64,000 bases of DNA from Duganella sp. 1224 (GTDB lineage Bacteria > Pseudomonadota > Gammaproteobacteria > Burkholderiales > Burkholderiaceae_D), in contig NZ_JACBYS010000006.1 in the NCBI RefSeq assembly GCF_013408245.1, positions 62,001 through 126,000 on the forward strand. Reading direction: 5' to 3'. Shown here piece by piece: positions 1 through 9,237 of this stretch. The notes under the pieces were generated by a model. The model was not told the origin of the DNA, made no database searches, and worked only from the letters and a program-made list of their open reading frames with translations. The position numbers and the translations under genes were made by a program. Within the stretch, counting starts at the first letter, position 1. Each line of letters opens with the position of its first letter.

Positions 1-2
1 CT

Positions 3-1355
3 TTACCTAATACTTTCCGTTTGTTGGACATTCAGGTAAGCCTGAACGGCGCCACAGTCATTGGAATACCAGAAGTGCATAGTCGTGGCGAAGGCAAACA
101 GAAGTACTACTACGCTGGAGGCTTCCAGCGCATACAGCTATCAGAGTTACGTGAATGGCTAATGCAGGGCTTGATAAAGCCATCCAATCTTCAACTCCCT
201 CCATTTTGGATGATGAGTGACGAGCAGTTGACCGTACGATTCTCACGCACAAAGAACTCGGAGGATCGACCCAAAGCTTTGAAGACTCGCGATTTCAAAT
301 GGTCACTTATCGAACCAATCGTCCCACCTCCTTTGGGAACAGGAGCGATACCGCCCAACCTAAGCTATCTCGATAGCTTGGTCACCGAACGCGCCAAAGC
401 CGCCGGCGTCAGCCCAGGCCAGGTGTTCGACGCGCTCCATCGTTTCTACGCTTTTCACTGTCTAACCAATAGCTTGCTGCCGAACCGATTAGGTCGTTGT
501 GGCAATCCAGGCAAAAAGCGCGTAGGAAAAAACTCAAAGCTTGGCCGCAAAAATACTGCAGCCAAACTGGGAGACGATGAGCAGCGAGGACTTATGCTAA
601 CTCACGACGACATCCAAAATATTGAAGACGCCTTTCAACTTATTGGCCCAGGAACCACCTCCAAAGATGCGTACGATCTCATGGGAAGAATGTTCTACAA
701 AAGCGGCAATGAGTATAAGAATGGGGTTGTCATGCCCCAGCTTCTACCTAAGCATTTGCGTCCTACCTACGACGAGTTCATGTATAGAGGTACGCAGTCC
801 GTCGCCGATGGCGGCGCCACCAGACGAATAATGGGCGAAGGTAAATGGCTGAGAGACTTTCGCCCCCTCTCTGGCACCGCTACCGACGGCGTCGCGGCAA
901 TTGGACAGACAGGTTCAGTTGACGCTTCCCCAATCGATGTACACACCGTTTCAATCACAAATCCATGTCAGCCAATTGGCGTTGGACGTGCAGTATTCGT
1001 TCGAGACGTCTACTCTGGACTATTAGTTGGCTGGTCGCTATCGATCAATAACCCCAAAGCGGAAGACGCGAAGCTTGCGATATTACGCGCAGCGGAAAGC
1101 AAGAAGAACCAGCTGAAAAAGTACGGCTTGAACTTTCCGGAAAGTGACTTTCCCTCGATCTTCTTTTCCAGATACCACTCTGACAACGGCGAACTGCGAT
1201 GCAAGGACGCGATGTTTTCCATTGGAGATGAGTTGAAACGAAGTATCGAATACGTCCCGTCCAGGAGAGCCGATTTGAATAGCCCATCCGAGACAGGGCA
1301 TCAGTTGCGCCATAAGACGTTAGACCAGAAGCTCCCCGGCGCGACTTTTGGTCGG
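3..1355 (+). pseudogene. TnsB/Mu-type DDE transposase, partial at both ends
   Basis: The reading frame is open from the window edge (base 3), so the N-terminus lies outside. From a TTG at 21 the protein has a DDE triad at Asp301 (SVDASPID), Asp388 (RYHSDNGELR) and Glu424 (SPSETGH). The last two are 35 residues apart, as in the DD(35)E retroviral-integrase fold of TnsB, TniA and MuA. The motif LPGATF just after the Glu is also typical of TnsB-like proteins. At about 1350-1360 the frame runs into an opposing IS21-family fragment, so the C-terminal beta-barrel and partner-binding tail are missing and the gene is broken. No tnsA, tnsC or target-selector gene is visible; they could lie to the left. 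Family level is fairly sure; the exact element type is not. Confidence 0.7.
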
Positions 1356-1834
1356 CAGCGTGTTCGTTTGCTCGATGAATTGACCCACTCAGTTTGACCC
1401 GCCTTCCACTGCCTGGCGAACGCCGCCACGCGGTCATACGACCCTTCATATCCCAGCTCTTGCAGCTCTGCATGGAGTTGCTTCAAATTACGGCGCTGCT
1501 TACGCGGCTTGCTCGCCTCGCTCTTCAGCCATCCCGATAATTGCAGAGAATATTTGTCCAGTCCGCTCGCGATATGGCGTTCGGCGTAGCTGGGCTCAGT
1601 GATCTCCGAACGCAGGTAGCGCCGGACAGTATTGCGAGAGATGCCCAGTCTCCTGGCGATCTCGCGTAGAGGAATCTGGTCACGTATGTGCCAGCGTCGA
1701 ATGATGCCTAGTAAAGCCACGTTGATCACTCCGTTCTCCTGCCGATAAGACAGGTCGAATTGTGCTCTTCACGTGGGTCAGATTCAGTTGCAAATTACTG
1801 GGGAAAGTGGGTCACTTTTCGATGCAAATCAACA
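1355..1834 (-). mobile_element. Truncated IS21-family insertion sequence (left end)
   Basis: The end at 1834 reads, on the minus strand, TGTTGATTTGCATCG followed by two spaced copies of a GTGACCCAC/TCTGACCCAC-type motif, which matches the multiple terminal repeats of IS21-like elements. It is followed by the start of istA. The rest of istA, all of istB and the other end are absent. The fragment stops inside the TnsB-like gene at about 1355. The sequence right of 1834 does not continue the transposase, so insertion was followed by a deletion. Confidence 0.75.
1358..1729 (-). pseudogene. istA: istA N-terminal fragment (IS21 transposase)
   Basis: About 123 residues of an IstA transposase survive. 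They show the N-terminal helix-turn-helix (REIARRLGISRNTVRRYL, residues about 23-40), the GYEGSYDRV segment and the typical GQTEWVNSSSKRT stretch just ahead of the catalytic core. After that point the match stops and the remaining in-frame residues are antisense to the disrupted DDE transposase. The catalytic domain is missing, so this cannot be active. Confidence 0.75.
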
Positions 1835-2153
1835 AGCAAGGGCTAGCCAATATTTCTCAAGGCGAGCTTTCTTCTTGAGCGCGGAGATTCCATTCAGCCC
1901 AATGCGGAAATCCAAATATTTCCCAACCTTTTGAGCCGAAGCTCCGAGCACGATTACGACTCCCAGCCACTTTAAAATTTCATTCAAGAATTCACCGTTA
2001 ATAGTTATACAGACCTACGCGCATACTGCTCTTTTTCCCACGCAATTTAGCGACATAGATGAACGTCATCGAGAGAAGATCCGTAGCACTGCAAGGGTTG
2101 CTCATGAAGGTCATGGTGTTCGAATAGTAGCGTTTCCATGTCGAGACTAAAAA
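1835..2153. other. Intergenic, no gene recognised
   Basis: AT-rich spacer between the IS21 fragment and the 3' end of the histidine kinase gene. I see no open frame with a ribosome binding site, no repeat matching the IS end and no convincing terminator. It is probably scar sequence left by the deletion that removed most of the IS. Confidence 0.4.
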
Positions 2154-4325
2154 TCAATCCTGTTTTGACATCAAATACAGTATAAAGGCCACTCCATTTG
2201 TTCTATTTTCAGCCCGAATTGAGCCTTTCATCCCTACCATCTGTGCTCGAGCGGCAAAAAGCCCTTGCCCCAAATTTCCATTTTCAGTTTTGGACGATAC
2301 TCCCAACATGAAAATTGCTTCTTCTTTACCATCTTCAATTTTGGGACCGTCATTACATATTTCTATTTGTACAGCACTTAAAGTCTTTTTTAATGAGATT
2401 GTGATTTCTGTCCCGGCAGTCCGCAAACGGTAAGCGTTCGACAAGATATGGTCAAATACCGTATCTAATGCTATCGGATCAAAATACGCAATTACTCCAG
2501 AGTCCTGACCATCAAAGATAACTCCTTCAGCAGCAGTATTCTTAGCAAAAGCTGAGACATAGTTCGCCACATCTTGATAGTTGCTGACCATCATGGACGC
2601 CTGCAAGCCAGACTCTACAGAAGTAGCCAGATCCAAGGCATATACCGCACGCATCATCCGTTGTACATGGCGGTTTGCAGCCACATTATCCTTATGAATT
2701 TGGATAGACAAAGACTGGAGCGGAGACTTAATTTCATGCCCGATAGCATCTAAGATAGCTTTTCGATTGCGAACATGCTCCTGCTCCACTCTATTCCTTT
2801 CGATTTGCTCGTTTCTTTCTCTTTGAATTCTTCTTTGCAATCTTTCAGACCGAGAATGGCTGCGTGATATCAACAGATAGATAACCCGGCTAAGCATGCT
2901 AATTTCGTTGTTACCTTCGGCAGGTTTAAACAACTGAACATCAACGGTTTTCCATGAGGCAAACAAATATGATATTTTTGATACGCGCCGCAGATAAAAT
3001 AAGGAATATGTCCAATATGAAATGGCAACAATTATAAGACCAAGTGCAACAGTCAAATATAGGAAGGATCGGGTCGCAACGTCCGGCAGTAAAACTCCGC
3101 TTTGACGGAGAGTTGCTAGCATATTGGTGCTTTTCCCAAGATTCTGAGATGCATTAGCCTCCTGGCTTTTATATCCAAACCAAGATACGATCAACTTCGC
3201 CCAGTTGTCCGAAGCTATTTGAAAACCGCTGGGCTTTCTGACTTCTTCTGGAATAGAGTCAGATCGCCATACTTCATTGTTATTTTCACCATTTTGAATA
3301 CTGAGAGTGAGAAGTGCTTTAGAAGGGACGTTGGCGATATACAATTTTTCCAGTGACATTAGGGCAACTCCAGATCTGTCATACGGAATATCATACAAAA
3401 GACTAGCCTTTCTCTGAACTGAGTCTTTGACATATATTCCTACCGCCCCTCGTACATTTTGCAATTCGCTGCCGGCACCGGAAGCAACTGAATCTAATAG
3501 CAAGCTTGAATCGATACGGACGAGTAAAGTTACATACGTTCTTTCTTGCCCAGAGCCAGTGCGAATTGCATGCTCAAATGCTTGCCCACTGACTGCGCGA
3601 GTCGGTCGCCTAGGATCATCTCCAAAATACCCCGTTACTTCATGCAGGCCCACAAATCTCTGCGGTTGCGATGGATAGCGGTCTAAAGCTAAGGTCGCCG
3701 GCTCATAAACAAGTTGCAATCGTACTTTTTTCTTTGAATTTTTTAAATTAAGTTCAACATGATCTGCATTAAAAAAATCAGTTCCCTGTGAATGTCGGGT
3801 GATTCTATTAGTCGGGTATCGGAGGCTAAAATATAAGTAGGGCCCAGCTAAGTCATCAGAAAGATAACCCAAACAAATTCTAGCTGTGTCCTCAGTCTCA
3901 CCTTTTATTGATGGAGGAAATGAAAAATCAAGTGAGCACGCCGCTGGCGCCGCCCATTGTAAATTTCTGGCGTCAAATGACTTCGCATTGTCGCGTTTAA
4001 GAAAATATTTAAAAAAGGGAGTAACTACTGGTACCGCTCGCAAGCTACGTTGGGACGAGGCGTAAATGTCAGGGAATGCAGCAATCGCAGCACTCTCATC
4101 ATCTCTTAGTGCCAAAGCAAATTGAGATAGTTCACTCCGTAAAGCAGCTGAATGAACTTCTGCATCTTTAGATTTTGCAGTGCTAACAAAGTCAACTATT
4201 GCAACAAGAATGATCGTTGGCAACAATATTGCGATTAATAAGAATACTATCGTAAAACTTCGACGCTGAAGAACACGCCATAGTTTAGACTGATGCTTTG
4301 TATTATTGCTTCGTTTTCCAAACAT
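2154..4325 (-). CDS. Membrane sensor histidine kinase
   Basis: Inner-membrane sensor kinase. From the ATG at 4325 there is one membrane segment near residues 25-45, a periplasmic region of about 370 residues, a second membrane segment around 420-442, a basic coiled linker and a kinase core. The phospho-acceptor is the His of AIGHEIKSPLQSL (about residue 530), followed by the N-box HILSNAYR, NDGPKI and the glycine-rich lid GQGLFAARAQMVG. A GTG at 4397 is an alternative start but would overlap the response regulator gene by 95 bases, against 23 for the ATG; neither has a clear Shine-Dalgarno. It is paired with the upstream response regulator. The periplasmic domain suggests a bound ligand, possibly carbohydrate, but I cannot name it. 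Confidence 0.85.
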   Translation of the reverse strand: MFGKRSNNTKHQSKLWRVLQRRSFTIVFLLIAILLPTIILVAIVDFVSTAKSKDAEVHSAALRSELSQFALALRDDESAAIAAFPDIYASSQRSLRAVPVVTPFFKYFLKRDNAKSFDARNLQWAAPAACSLDFSFPPSIKGETEDTARICLGYLSDDLAGPYLYFSLRYPTNRITRHSQGTDFFNADHVELNLKNSKKKVRLQLVYEPATLALDRYPSQPQRFVGLHEVTGYFGDDPRRPTRAVSGQAFEHAIRTGSGQERTYVTLLVRIDSSLLLDSVASGAGSELQNVRGAVGIYVKDSVQRKASLLYDIPYDRSGVALMSLEKLYIANVPSKALLTLSIQNGENNNEVWRSDSIPEEVRKPSGFQIASDNWAKLIVSWFGYKSQEANASQNLGKSTNMLATLRQSGVLLPDVATRSFLYLTVALGLIIVAISYWTYSLFYLRRVSKISYLFASWKTVDVQLFKPAEGNNEISMLSRVIYLLISRSHSRSERLQRRIQRERNEQIERNRVEQEHVRNRKAILDAIGHEIKSPLQSLSIQIHKDNVAANRHVQRMMRAVYALDLATSVESGLQASMMVSNYQDVANYVSAFAKNTAAEGVIFDGQDSGVIAYFDPIALDTVFDHILSNAYRLRTAGTEITISLKKTLSAVQIEICNDGPKIEDGKEEAIFMLGVSSKTENGNLGQGLFAARAQMVGMKGSIRAENRTNGVAFILYLMSKQD

Positions 4326-5013
4326 ATCCAACGCCAGGCTCTGGTTGAATGCGATCAAAGTCTTGATCAATCTCAACAAATTTTTTACGAATTTCACTCA
4401 TATGTGTCGCGATAGCTGTTGTAGCATTCGACGTGCCTAGTTGCTTGGCTAAGACAATTTTCGTAATCGGCACGCCTGGATTCTCAACTAAGCATGCAAT
4501 TAGTCTGAGATGAGTCAGTGTCAATCCTTTTACCACTTGCCCCTTCCATCTTAAAGTATGGCGGACATAAGGGTCTTTAGTTAGATGCTCTGGTAATAAT
4601 CCGTCCTCACCCGGCTTAACGATACTCTCATCCTCTCGCATTTGGGAGGTTCGTAGCGCATGCTCGAATTTATTAACAAAACTAAGATCAGGGATAGGTT
4701 TCCCAATGAAGTCGTACGCTTGGAAAGAAAGTGCTACCTCATGTAAGTTGGGCTGAGGGACGCCTGAGACCACCAATGTGATGGTTTTTTTTCCATTTAA
4801 TAAATTCAGCAATTCAAAGCCGGCATATTTTTCTTTTGGCCCGGGACCGAGATCAACATCAACAATGACAACATCAAGTCTATGATTTTCGATGATCTGG
4901 ATAGCATCTTCCCGATTAAATGCCTGAAGAATTTCTACGGGATATTTGGATATAAGATCGCGAAGGTGATCGTTAGTAGACTGATCATCCTCAATGATGG
5001 CAACTTTGGGCAT
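4303..5013 (-). CDS. OmpR-like response regulator
   Basis: DNA-binding response regulator of 236 residues. The receiver domain (residues 1-120) has the acidic pair IIEDD at 8-10 and the phospho-acceptor in VIVDVDLGPG (Asp52 or Asp54); GKP supplies the conserved lysine. The C-terminal 90 residues form a winged helix (LTLTHLRLIACLVENPG ... GVGYVWK) as in OmpR/PhoB proteins. An ATG at 5013 preceded by GAGGAG was chosen over an upstream GTG/ATG frame at 5043. It is the first gene of an operon with the overlapping sensor kinase. A palindrome 56 bases upstream is a plausible autoregulatory site. Its targets are unknown; no dedicated effector gene sits beside it. Confidence 0.88.
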   Translation of the reverse strand: MPKVAIIEDDQSTNDHLRDLISKYPVEILQAFNREDAIQIIENHRLDVVIVDVDLGPGPKEKYAGFELLNLLNGKKTITLVVSGVPQPNLHEVALSFQAYDFIGKPIPDLSFVNKFEHALRTSQMREDESIVKPGEDGLLPEHLTKDPYVRHTLRWKGQVVKGLTLTHLRLIACLVENPGVPITKIVLAKQLGTSNATTAIATHMSEIRKKFVEIDQDFDRIQPEPGVGYVWKTKQ

Positions 5014-5060
5014 GGTTTTCTCCTCTTTGACACAATTACACACTTGTCATAAGGAATCAA

Positions 5061-5088
5061 CTGTACAGACATTCGGATTTCCGAATGT
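5061..5088. promoter_or_regulatory. Palindromes upstream of the response regulator
   Basis: A perfect 9-bp inverted repeat, ACATTCGGA-TT-TCCGAATGT (5069-5088), is directly adjacent to an 8-bp palindrome CTGTACAG (5061-5068). Both lie 48-75 bases upstream of the response regulator start codon, where an operator would sit. Binding by that regulator is an inference from position only. Confidence 0.5.
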
Positions 5089-5283
5089 GACAGAGAGCAC
5101 GTTCAGGTTTGCTGACCACCATCAAGAAAAGCGAATTTTGATGTGGATTCGCAGAGGTCATCATGATTTCGATAGGGAAATCCGAACCCAACGATCAAGC
5201 ACTGCTTATCCGGTTTGGCGCAAAATTCTAGTGTCCCTGCAATGCCTGTGCAGGAAGTTCGATACCGGCCATCAAAAGGGACA

Positions 5284-5317
5284 AAGGGGGGGAAAGCCTT
5301 TCCCGCTTCCCCCCCTT
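5284..5317. promoter_or_regulatory. Perfect 11-bp inverted repeat, G7/C7 core
   Basis: AAGGGGGGGAA (5284-5294) and TTCCCCCCCTT (5307-5317) form an uninterrupted 11-bp stem around a 12-base loop. There is no T-run after it on either strand, so it is not a standard terminator. It may be a structured RNA element or a protein-binding palindrome. Confidence 0.4.
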
Positions 5318-5571
5318 AGGAAAAGACGGCCAAACAAAAGCCTCTGGCGCGTCTCTTAGATCTTGTGTAGAGAAGGACGATTATAGATTTAGTTTCGTCG
5401 GGTAGCAAGAATAAGTTCTTGATCGGGGCAACTTTGATTGAGGAGTCCTTGCTATGCACTGTACTTATCCGAAATCGGTCAGCGTATGCGCCTATGTTCG
5501 CTTCCGTATGGGGAAGCTTGAAGTAGTCGCGGCACACTGCCGCTCTGCACCACTGAAGTAATTTAGACCTA

Positions 5572-5592
5572 GCGCGGCCAAGGCCGCGCTTT
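5572..5592 (+). terminator. Terminator-like GC hairpin
   Basis: GCGCGGCC-AA-GGCCGCGC is a perfect 8-bp stem followed by only TTT and then CAATAATC. It could end a short transcript coming from the left, but the T-tract is weak and no gene precedes it on the plus strand. It lies about 200 bases upstream of the metallo-beta-lactamase-fold gene. Confidence 0.3.
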
Positions 5593-5789
5593 CAATAATC
5601 AGAATATTTATGAGAGTTGACCATCCCCTGACTCTTTGAGCAACAGAGCCGCCCTTGAAAATCCTTGTGTCGGCTAGATATGCGCACTGAGTTACATTTG
5701 CTTACAAATGACGTTGGCATGGGCAAATGTCGGGGGTGGATCTTCGCGAGCCATCTAACTTTCATCTCCTCCAGAAAGCATAAGACAGC

Positions 5790-6962
5790 ATGAAGCCAGA
5801 AATCACCTTTTTCCCCGTAGGCAATGGGGACATGACGCTCATTAAACTTGAGAGTGAGCGCACCATCCTGATCGATACGAACATCCGGGTGCCGTCGGAC
5901 AAAATCCGCGATGTTGCTGAAGACCTGCGCAAGTCCTTAAAAACGGACAACAAGGGACGCCCGTATGTTGACGTGATGGTACTGAGCCACCCAGACCAAG
6001 ACCACTGCCGTGGATTTGAAGAGCATTTCCATACAGGGCCATTGGAGAACTATTCAGACAAAGCGAATCCCAAAAAGATTGTGATTCGCGAAATGTGGTC
6101 GTCGCCACTAGTGTTCCGCCGTGCTAAAAAGAAAACGCACACCTTGAGTGACGACGCAAAAGCATGGAACTGCGAGGCGAAACGTCGGGTCGCTTTGTTC
6201 CGCCAGGTGGGCACCATCGGTAGCGATGGCGATCGCATCGTCATCATGGGCGAGGACTGCGACGGTAAAACCGACGATATCATGGAGATTGTGGTTAAAG
6301 CCGGCGAAACAGTGTTTAAAATCTGCGGCAGCATCGAACCGAATTTCAGTGCTTTGCTGTTGGCGCCGATGAAGGGCACAGATGATGAGGAAGAAGAAGT
6401 TCTGACCAAGAACAATTCCAGCATCATCATGAACTACTCCATCGGTGCCGGCACCAATCCGACTGCGGTCCGCTACATCGATGCCGGCGACGCTGAGGTG
6501 GCGATCTGGGAAAAGCTGTGGGATCGGCACGAGAAGAACGTGTCGGCACTACAGTACAACCTGTTGAACACGCCGCATCATTGCTCGTGGCACTCGCTGT
6601 CCTGGGATAGCTGGTCTGCTAAGAAGGTAGAGGCGAAAGTAAGTGACCGGGCGCGCAAAGCGCTCGGCCAGGCACTGCCCGGTGCAGTAATCGTCGCGAG
6701 CTCTGACGAGATCAAGGACGATGATAATGATCCGCCTTGCTACCGTGCGAAGCAGGAGTACGAGGAAATTGTCGCTGAGGTCAAAGGCGAGTTCTGGAAT
6801 ACAGGTGCATACCAAACCCCAGACAAGCAGGAGCCGTTGAAGTTCGAAGTGTCGGTCGGCGGAATGAAACGCGTCAAGTTTGCCGTCGCGGCAGCAGCCG
6901 CATTGTCGGCCAATAGTGGGCTCGGTGCGACGCCTCTGTATCACGGCGGGGAAGCGTCTTGA
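5790..6962 (+). CDS. Metallo-beta-lactamase-fold protein of a conjugation operon
   Basis: Protein of 390 residues beginning MKPEITFFPVGNGDM. It has the metallo-beta-lactamase metal motif as His67-x-Asp69-x-Asp71-His72 (SHPDQDHCRGF), the ComEC-like HxDxDH variant, then later histidines in NTPHHCSWHS (about residue 255) and an acidic stretch DEEEEVLTK. No signal peptide, so it acts in the cytoplasm as a predicted hydrolase or nuclease. Its stop overlaps the start of the E2-E1-JAB gene, which means translational coupling and common function. Comparative genomics has linked MBL-fold proteins with E2/E1/JAB fusions in bacteria. Here it may be the effector or a processing enzyme; substrate unknown. 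Confidence 0.8.
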   Translation: MKPEITFFPVGNGDMTLIKLESERTILIDTNIRVPSDKIRDVAEDLRKSLKTDNKGRPYVDVMVLSHPDQDHCRGFEEHFHTGPLENYSDKANPKKIVIREMWSSPLVFRRAKKKTHTLSDDAKAWNCEAKRRVALFRQVGTIGSDGDRIVIMGEDCDGKTDDIMEIVVKAGETVFKICGSIEPNFSALLLAPMKGTDDEEEEVLTKNNSSIIMNYSIGAGTNPTAVRYIDAGDAEVAIWEKLWDRHEKNVSALQYNLLNTPHHCSWHSLSWDSWSAKKVEAKVSDRARKALGQALPGAVIVASSDEIKDDDNDPPCYRAKQEYEEIVAEVKGEFWNTGAYQTPDKQEPLKFEVSVGGMKRVKFAVAAAAALSANSGLGATPLYHGGEAS

Positions 6963-9166
6963 CTATCAATGTACTCATACAGGATGCGATCGAGATACTA
7001 AAACGGCATCCTAAGGTCAGCAACGTCCACGCCCTTCCTGCTACATCGGTCGGGGACGTTGTCGTCTGCGCGGATATCGATACGAATCTGGCATCGACAT
7101 GGAAGGCTCAGGGGAGCACTCCAAGCGGAGTTCGGCCTGTTGAAACAGTCGAAATTCTGTTTCCATCAAACTACCCGCAAAGCGCTCCAGTCGCGACACT
7201 ACGCGCTGATTTTGATGCGAGCCTGCCGCATATCAATCCTCACAAGACAGGAGAGCGAGTTCCGCCTTGCATCTACCAAGGATACCTGCTAGATGCTCTG
7301 CATAGCGATGGGTTTGGCCGACTGGTGGTGCAACTGGTGGACTGGCTCGAAAAGGCTGGTGAAGGCATGCTCATCAATCCAGCGCAAGGGTGGGAGCCTG
7401 CCCGCCGAATGGGAGGTGAGCATATCATCGATTTCGATATTGAAGAAATCGAGAAAAACCGTCCGCGTCCGGGAGGATTGCAACTGCTGCGTATGCCCCA
7501 AGTGTGGTGGAACAAGGGAACCCGCTCTTATGCACGAGACCCAAAGCCTCACACGGCAAATCCATTTACGGGACGCCACCTGCGCGAGCTAATTGAGTCC
7601 GGAGAGGGCACGTTAGCGATGTGTTGGCCCGCAACTGATTTGGACGGCTTAAGAGAACCGTATGCACGCTTCCAGCCCGACACAGTGACGAACTTTGCTG
7701 AAATGGTCGAGCGCGCGGAAGCTTATGGCTGCAAAGGTGCCATTGATCGCTTCAAAAGGGTACTCAACGAAGCTGCTGAGCACTTACCTTTTTCTTGCGT
7801 TTATCCAATCTACATCGGCTTGGCGGTAAAGCGCCCATATCACCTGATTGGTATGACAACCAACTACGAAATATTGCTCTACAGGCTCCAGATATCGATC
7901 CCTCAAGGTATCCTTAGTGAGAGCCAAGCTGTGGCTGTTCCCATACTTTCGCCTGTTTCCACATCGCTGCTGCGCCGCACCTCTGGAATCTCAAATGACG
8001 TTACTGGTCTGCGATCTACAGTCCTTGGTTGCGGTAGCTTAGGCTCGAAGGTGGCATTACATATCACACGCGCAGGTTTCGCGCCGGAGTTGCTAATCGA
8101 TCGGGGATATTTCAGCTCCCACAACTCGGCGCGACACACTTTGACGCCGAATGACATGTTTTTCCCAGGATCAAAGTCGGAAAAAATCGCCGAACTGGTC
8201 AAGGAATTCAATCCAGCGAAGGCTCCCAGAACGTTTAACGGCCCGATACAGGCGTTACCGCTCGATTCACGATCTGGTTTAGATATCGTCCTCGATCCCG
8301 AAGCCATCGTGGTCAACACTACCGCCTCGAATCCGGTTCGGCAGTTCCTTTCTGGCTCAGCGTTTCGTTCACGAACAGTTGAAGCGTGCCTAGCAGAACT
8401 AGGCAACGTCGGCATCATGACACTGGAGGGCCCAGGCAGGAATCCATCGACTTCGGACCTCATGGCACTCACCTATGAAAAACTACGTGAACTCGGTCGC
8501 CTACACGCATTTAAGCAAGATGCCAGCAATACGCTACAGGTAGGCGTTGGCTGCAACTCCGTCACGCTTCCGATGCCGGACACGCGTATCTCACTCATCG
8601 CGGCGAGTGTGGGCCAAGCTTTGCTAGGAATGCACACTGCTGGCCTGCCAGATTGCGGGAAGATTTCTCTGGGCATTATCGACGGGGATGGCATGTCCGT
8701 GCAATGGAGCCATAGCAGCATTGGCGCCACGCAGATCATCAACCCCGATCAAGCAGATGGATGGAATATTCGAATTCTGGCCCCTGCGCATCTGAAAATC
8801 ATAGAGGACGTCCAGCGCTTTCCCACAGTGGAGACAGGCGGCATCATCGTAGGTCGCGTGTCGCCGGCCGGGCGTGAAATTCTCATCACGGACGTGCTTC
8901 CAGCACCACGCGACAGTGTAAGAAGCCCTGCTCAATTCGTACTCGGAACCGATGGCAGAGACTCAATGGTGAACGCATTTGCGGAGTCCGCTGGCGGTAT
9001 CTTGGTGTGCCTGGGAACCTGGCATAGCCATCTGGAAGATGTTGGTCCTTCGCAGATGGACCGGGAGACGGCTGACGCACTGTTGATGCAAATGCAGCGC
9101 TTAACCGTATTGTTGATCCATCGCCCGAATGGATACAGCGCAGTCGTCAGAACGGTTACAGCCTGA
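6959..9166 (+). CDS. E2-E1-JAB triple-domain ubiquitin-like conjugation protein
   Basis: One 735-residue chain joins three parts of a ubiquitin-like pathway. Residues about 1-150 resemble a prokaryotic E2 (ILFPSNYPQSAP, then PHINPHKTG and VPPC with candidate catalytic Cys104). Residues about 340-580 are a ThiF/E1 adenylation domain with the nucleotide loop GCGSLGSK (Gly357 onward); Cys477 (TVEACLAELG) is a candidate E1 cysteine. Residues about 610-735 are a JAB/MPN isopeptidase with Glu625, His689-x-His691, Ser698 and Asp701 (WHSHLEDVGPSQMD). All key JAB metal residues are present. The start is TTG at 6959, overlapping the previous stop (TTGA) after a GGGGAAG site. In type II CBASS the E2-E1 (Cap2) and JAB (Cap3) are separate, and here there is no CD-NTase. 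No ubiquitin-like gene is visible. Confidence 0.88.
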   Translation: MTINVLIQDAIEILKRHPKVSNVHALPATSVGDVVVCADIDTNLASTWKAQGSTPSGVRPVETVEILFPSNYPQSAPVATLRADFDASLPHINPHKTGERVPPCIYQGYLLDALHSDGFGRLVVQLVDWLEKAGEGMLINPAQGWEPARRMGGEHIIDFDIEEIEKNRPRPGGLQLLRMPQVWWNKGTRSYARDPKPHTANPFTGRHLRELIESGEGTLAMCWPATDLDGLREPYARFQPDTVTNFAEMVERAEAYGCKGAIDRFKRVLNEAAEHLPFSCVYPIYIGLAVKRPYHLIGMTTNYEILLYRLQISIPQGILSESQAVAVPILSPVSTSLLRRTSGISNDVTGLRSTVLGCGSLGSKVALHITRAGFAPELLIDRGYFSSHNSARHTLTPNDMFFPGSKSEKIAELVKEFNPAKAPRTFNGPIQALPLDSRSGLDIVLDPEAIVVNTTASNPVRQFLSGSAFRSRTVEACLAELGNVGIMTLEGPGRNPSTSDLMALTYEKLRELGRLHAFKQDASNTLQVGVGCNSVTLPMPDTRISLIAASVGQALLGMHTAGLPDCGKISLGIIDGDGMSVQWSHSSIGATQIINPDQADGWNIRILAPAHLKIIEDVQRFPTVETGGIIVGRVSPAGREILITDVLPAPRDSVRSPAQFVLGTDGRDSMVNAFAESAGGILVCLGTWHSHLEDVGPSQMDRETADALLMQMQRLTVLLIHRPNGYSAVVRTVTA

Positions 9167-9237
9167 ACGTTTTTTGCTAATGTTTTTTGCCGACGTGAGC
9201 TCCGCTCAGCTTAAACCGATAATTCAACGGAGAATTT

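Larger units (their letters stand above)
5089..5789. other. Long non-coding stretch with several stems
   Basis: About 700 bases with no open frame I trust; the short minus-strand frame at 5316-5537 lacks a ribosome binding site and any family signal. Stems seen by eye are CCTGCA/TGCAGG (5236-5241 with 5249-5254), GTCCC/GGGAC (5233-5237 with 5278-5282), a perfect 11-bp stem (5284-5317) and a GC stem (5572-5589). It separates the divergently transcribed two-component genes from the conjugation operon and must contain that operon's promoter. A structured RNA is possible but not shown. Confidence 0.35.

Noticed and set aside
5316..5537. A 73-residue minus-strand frame in the long non-coding stretch
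   Set aside because: No ribosome binding site and no protein-like pattern; it starts and ends within stem-rich DNA.
5790..9166. Type II CBASS
   Set aside because: E2, E1 and JAB domains are there, but there is no CD-NTase and no cyclic-nucleotide effector in the operon.
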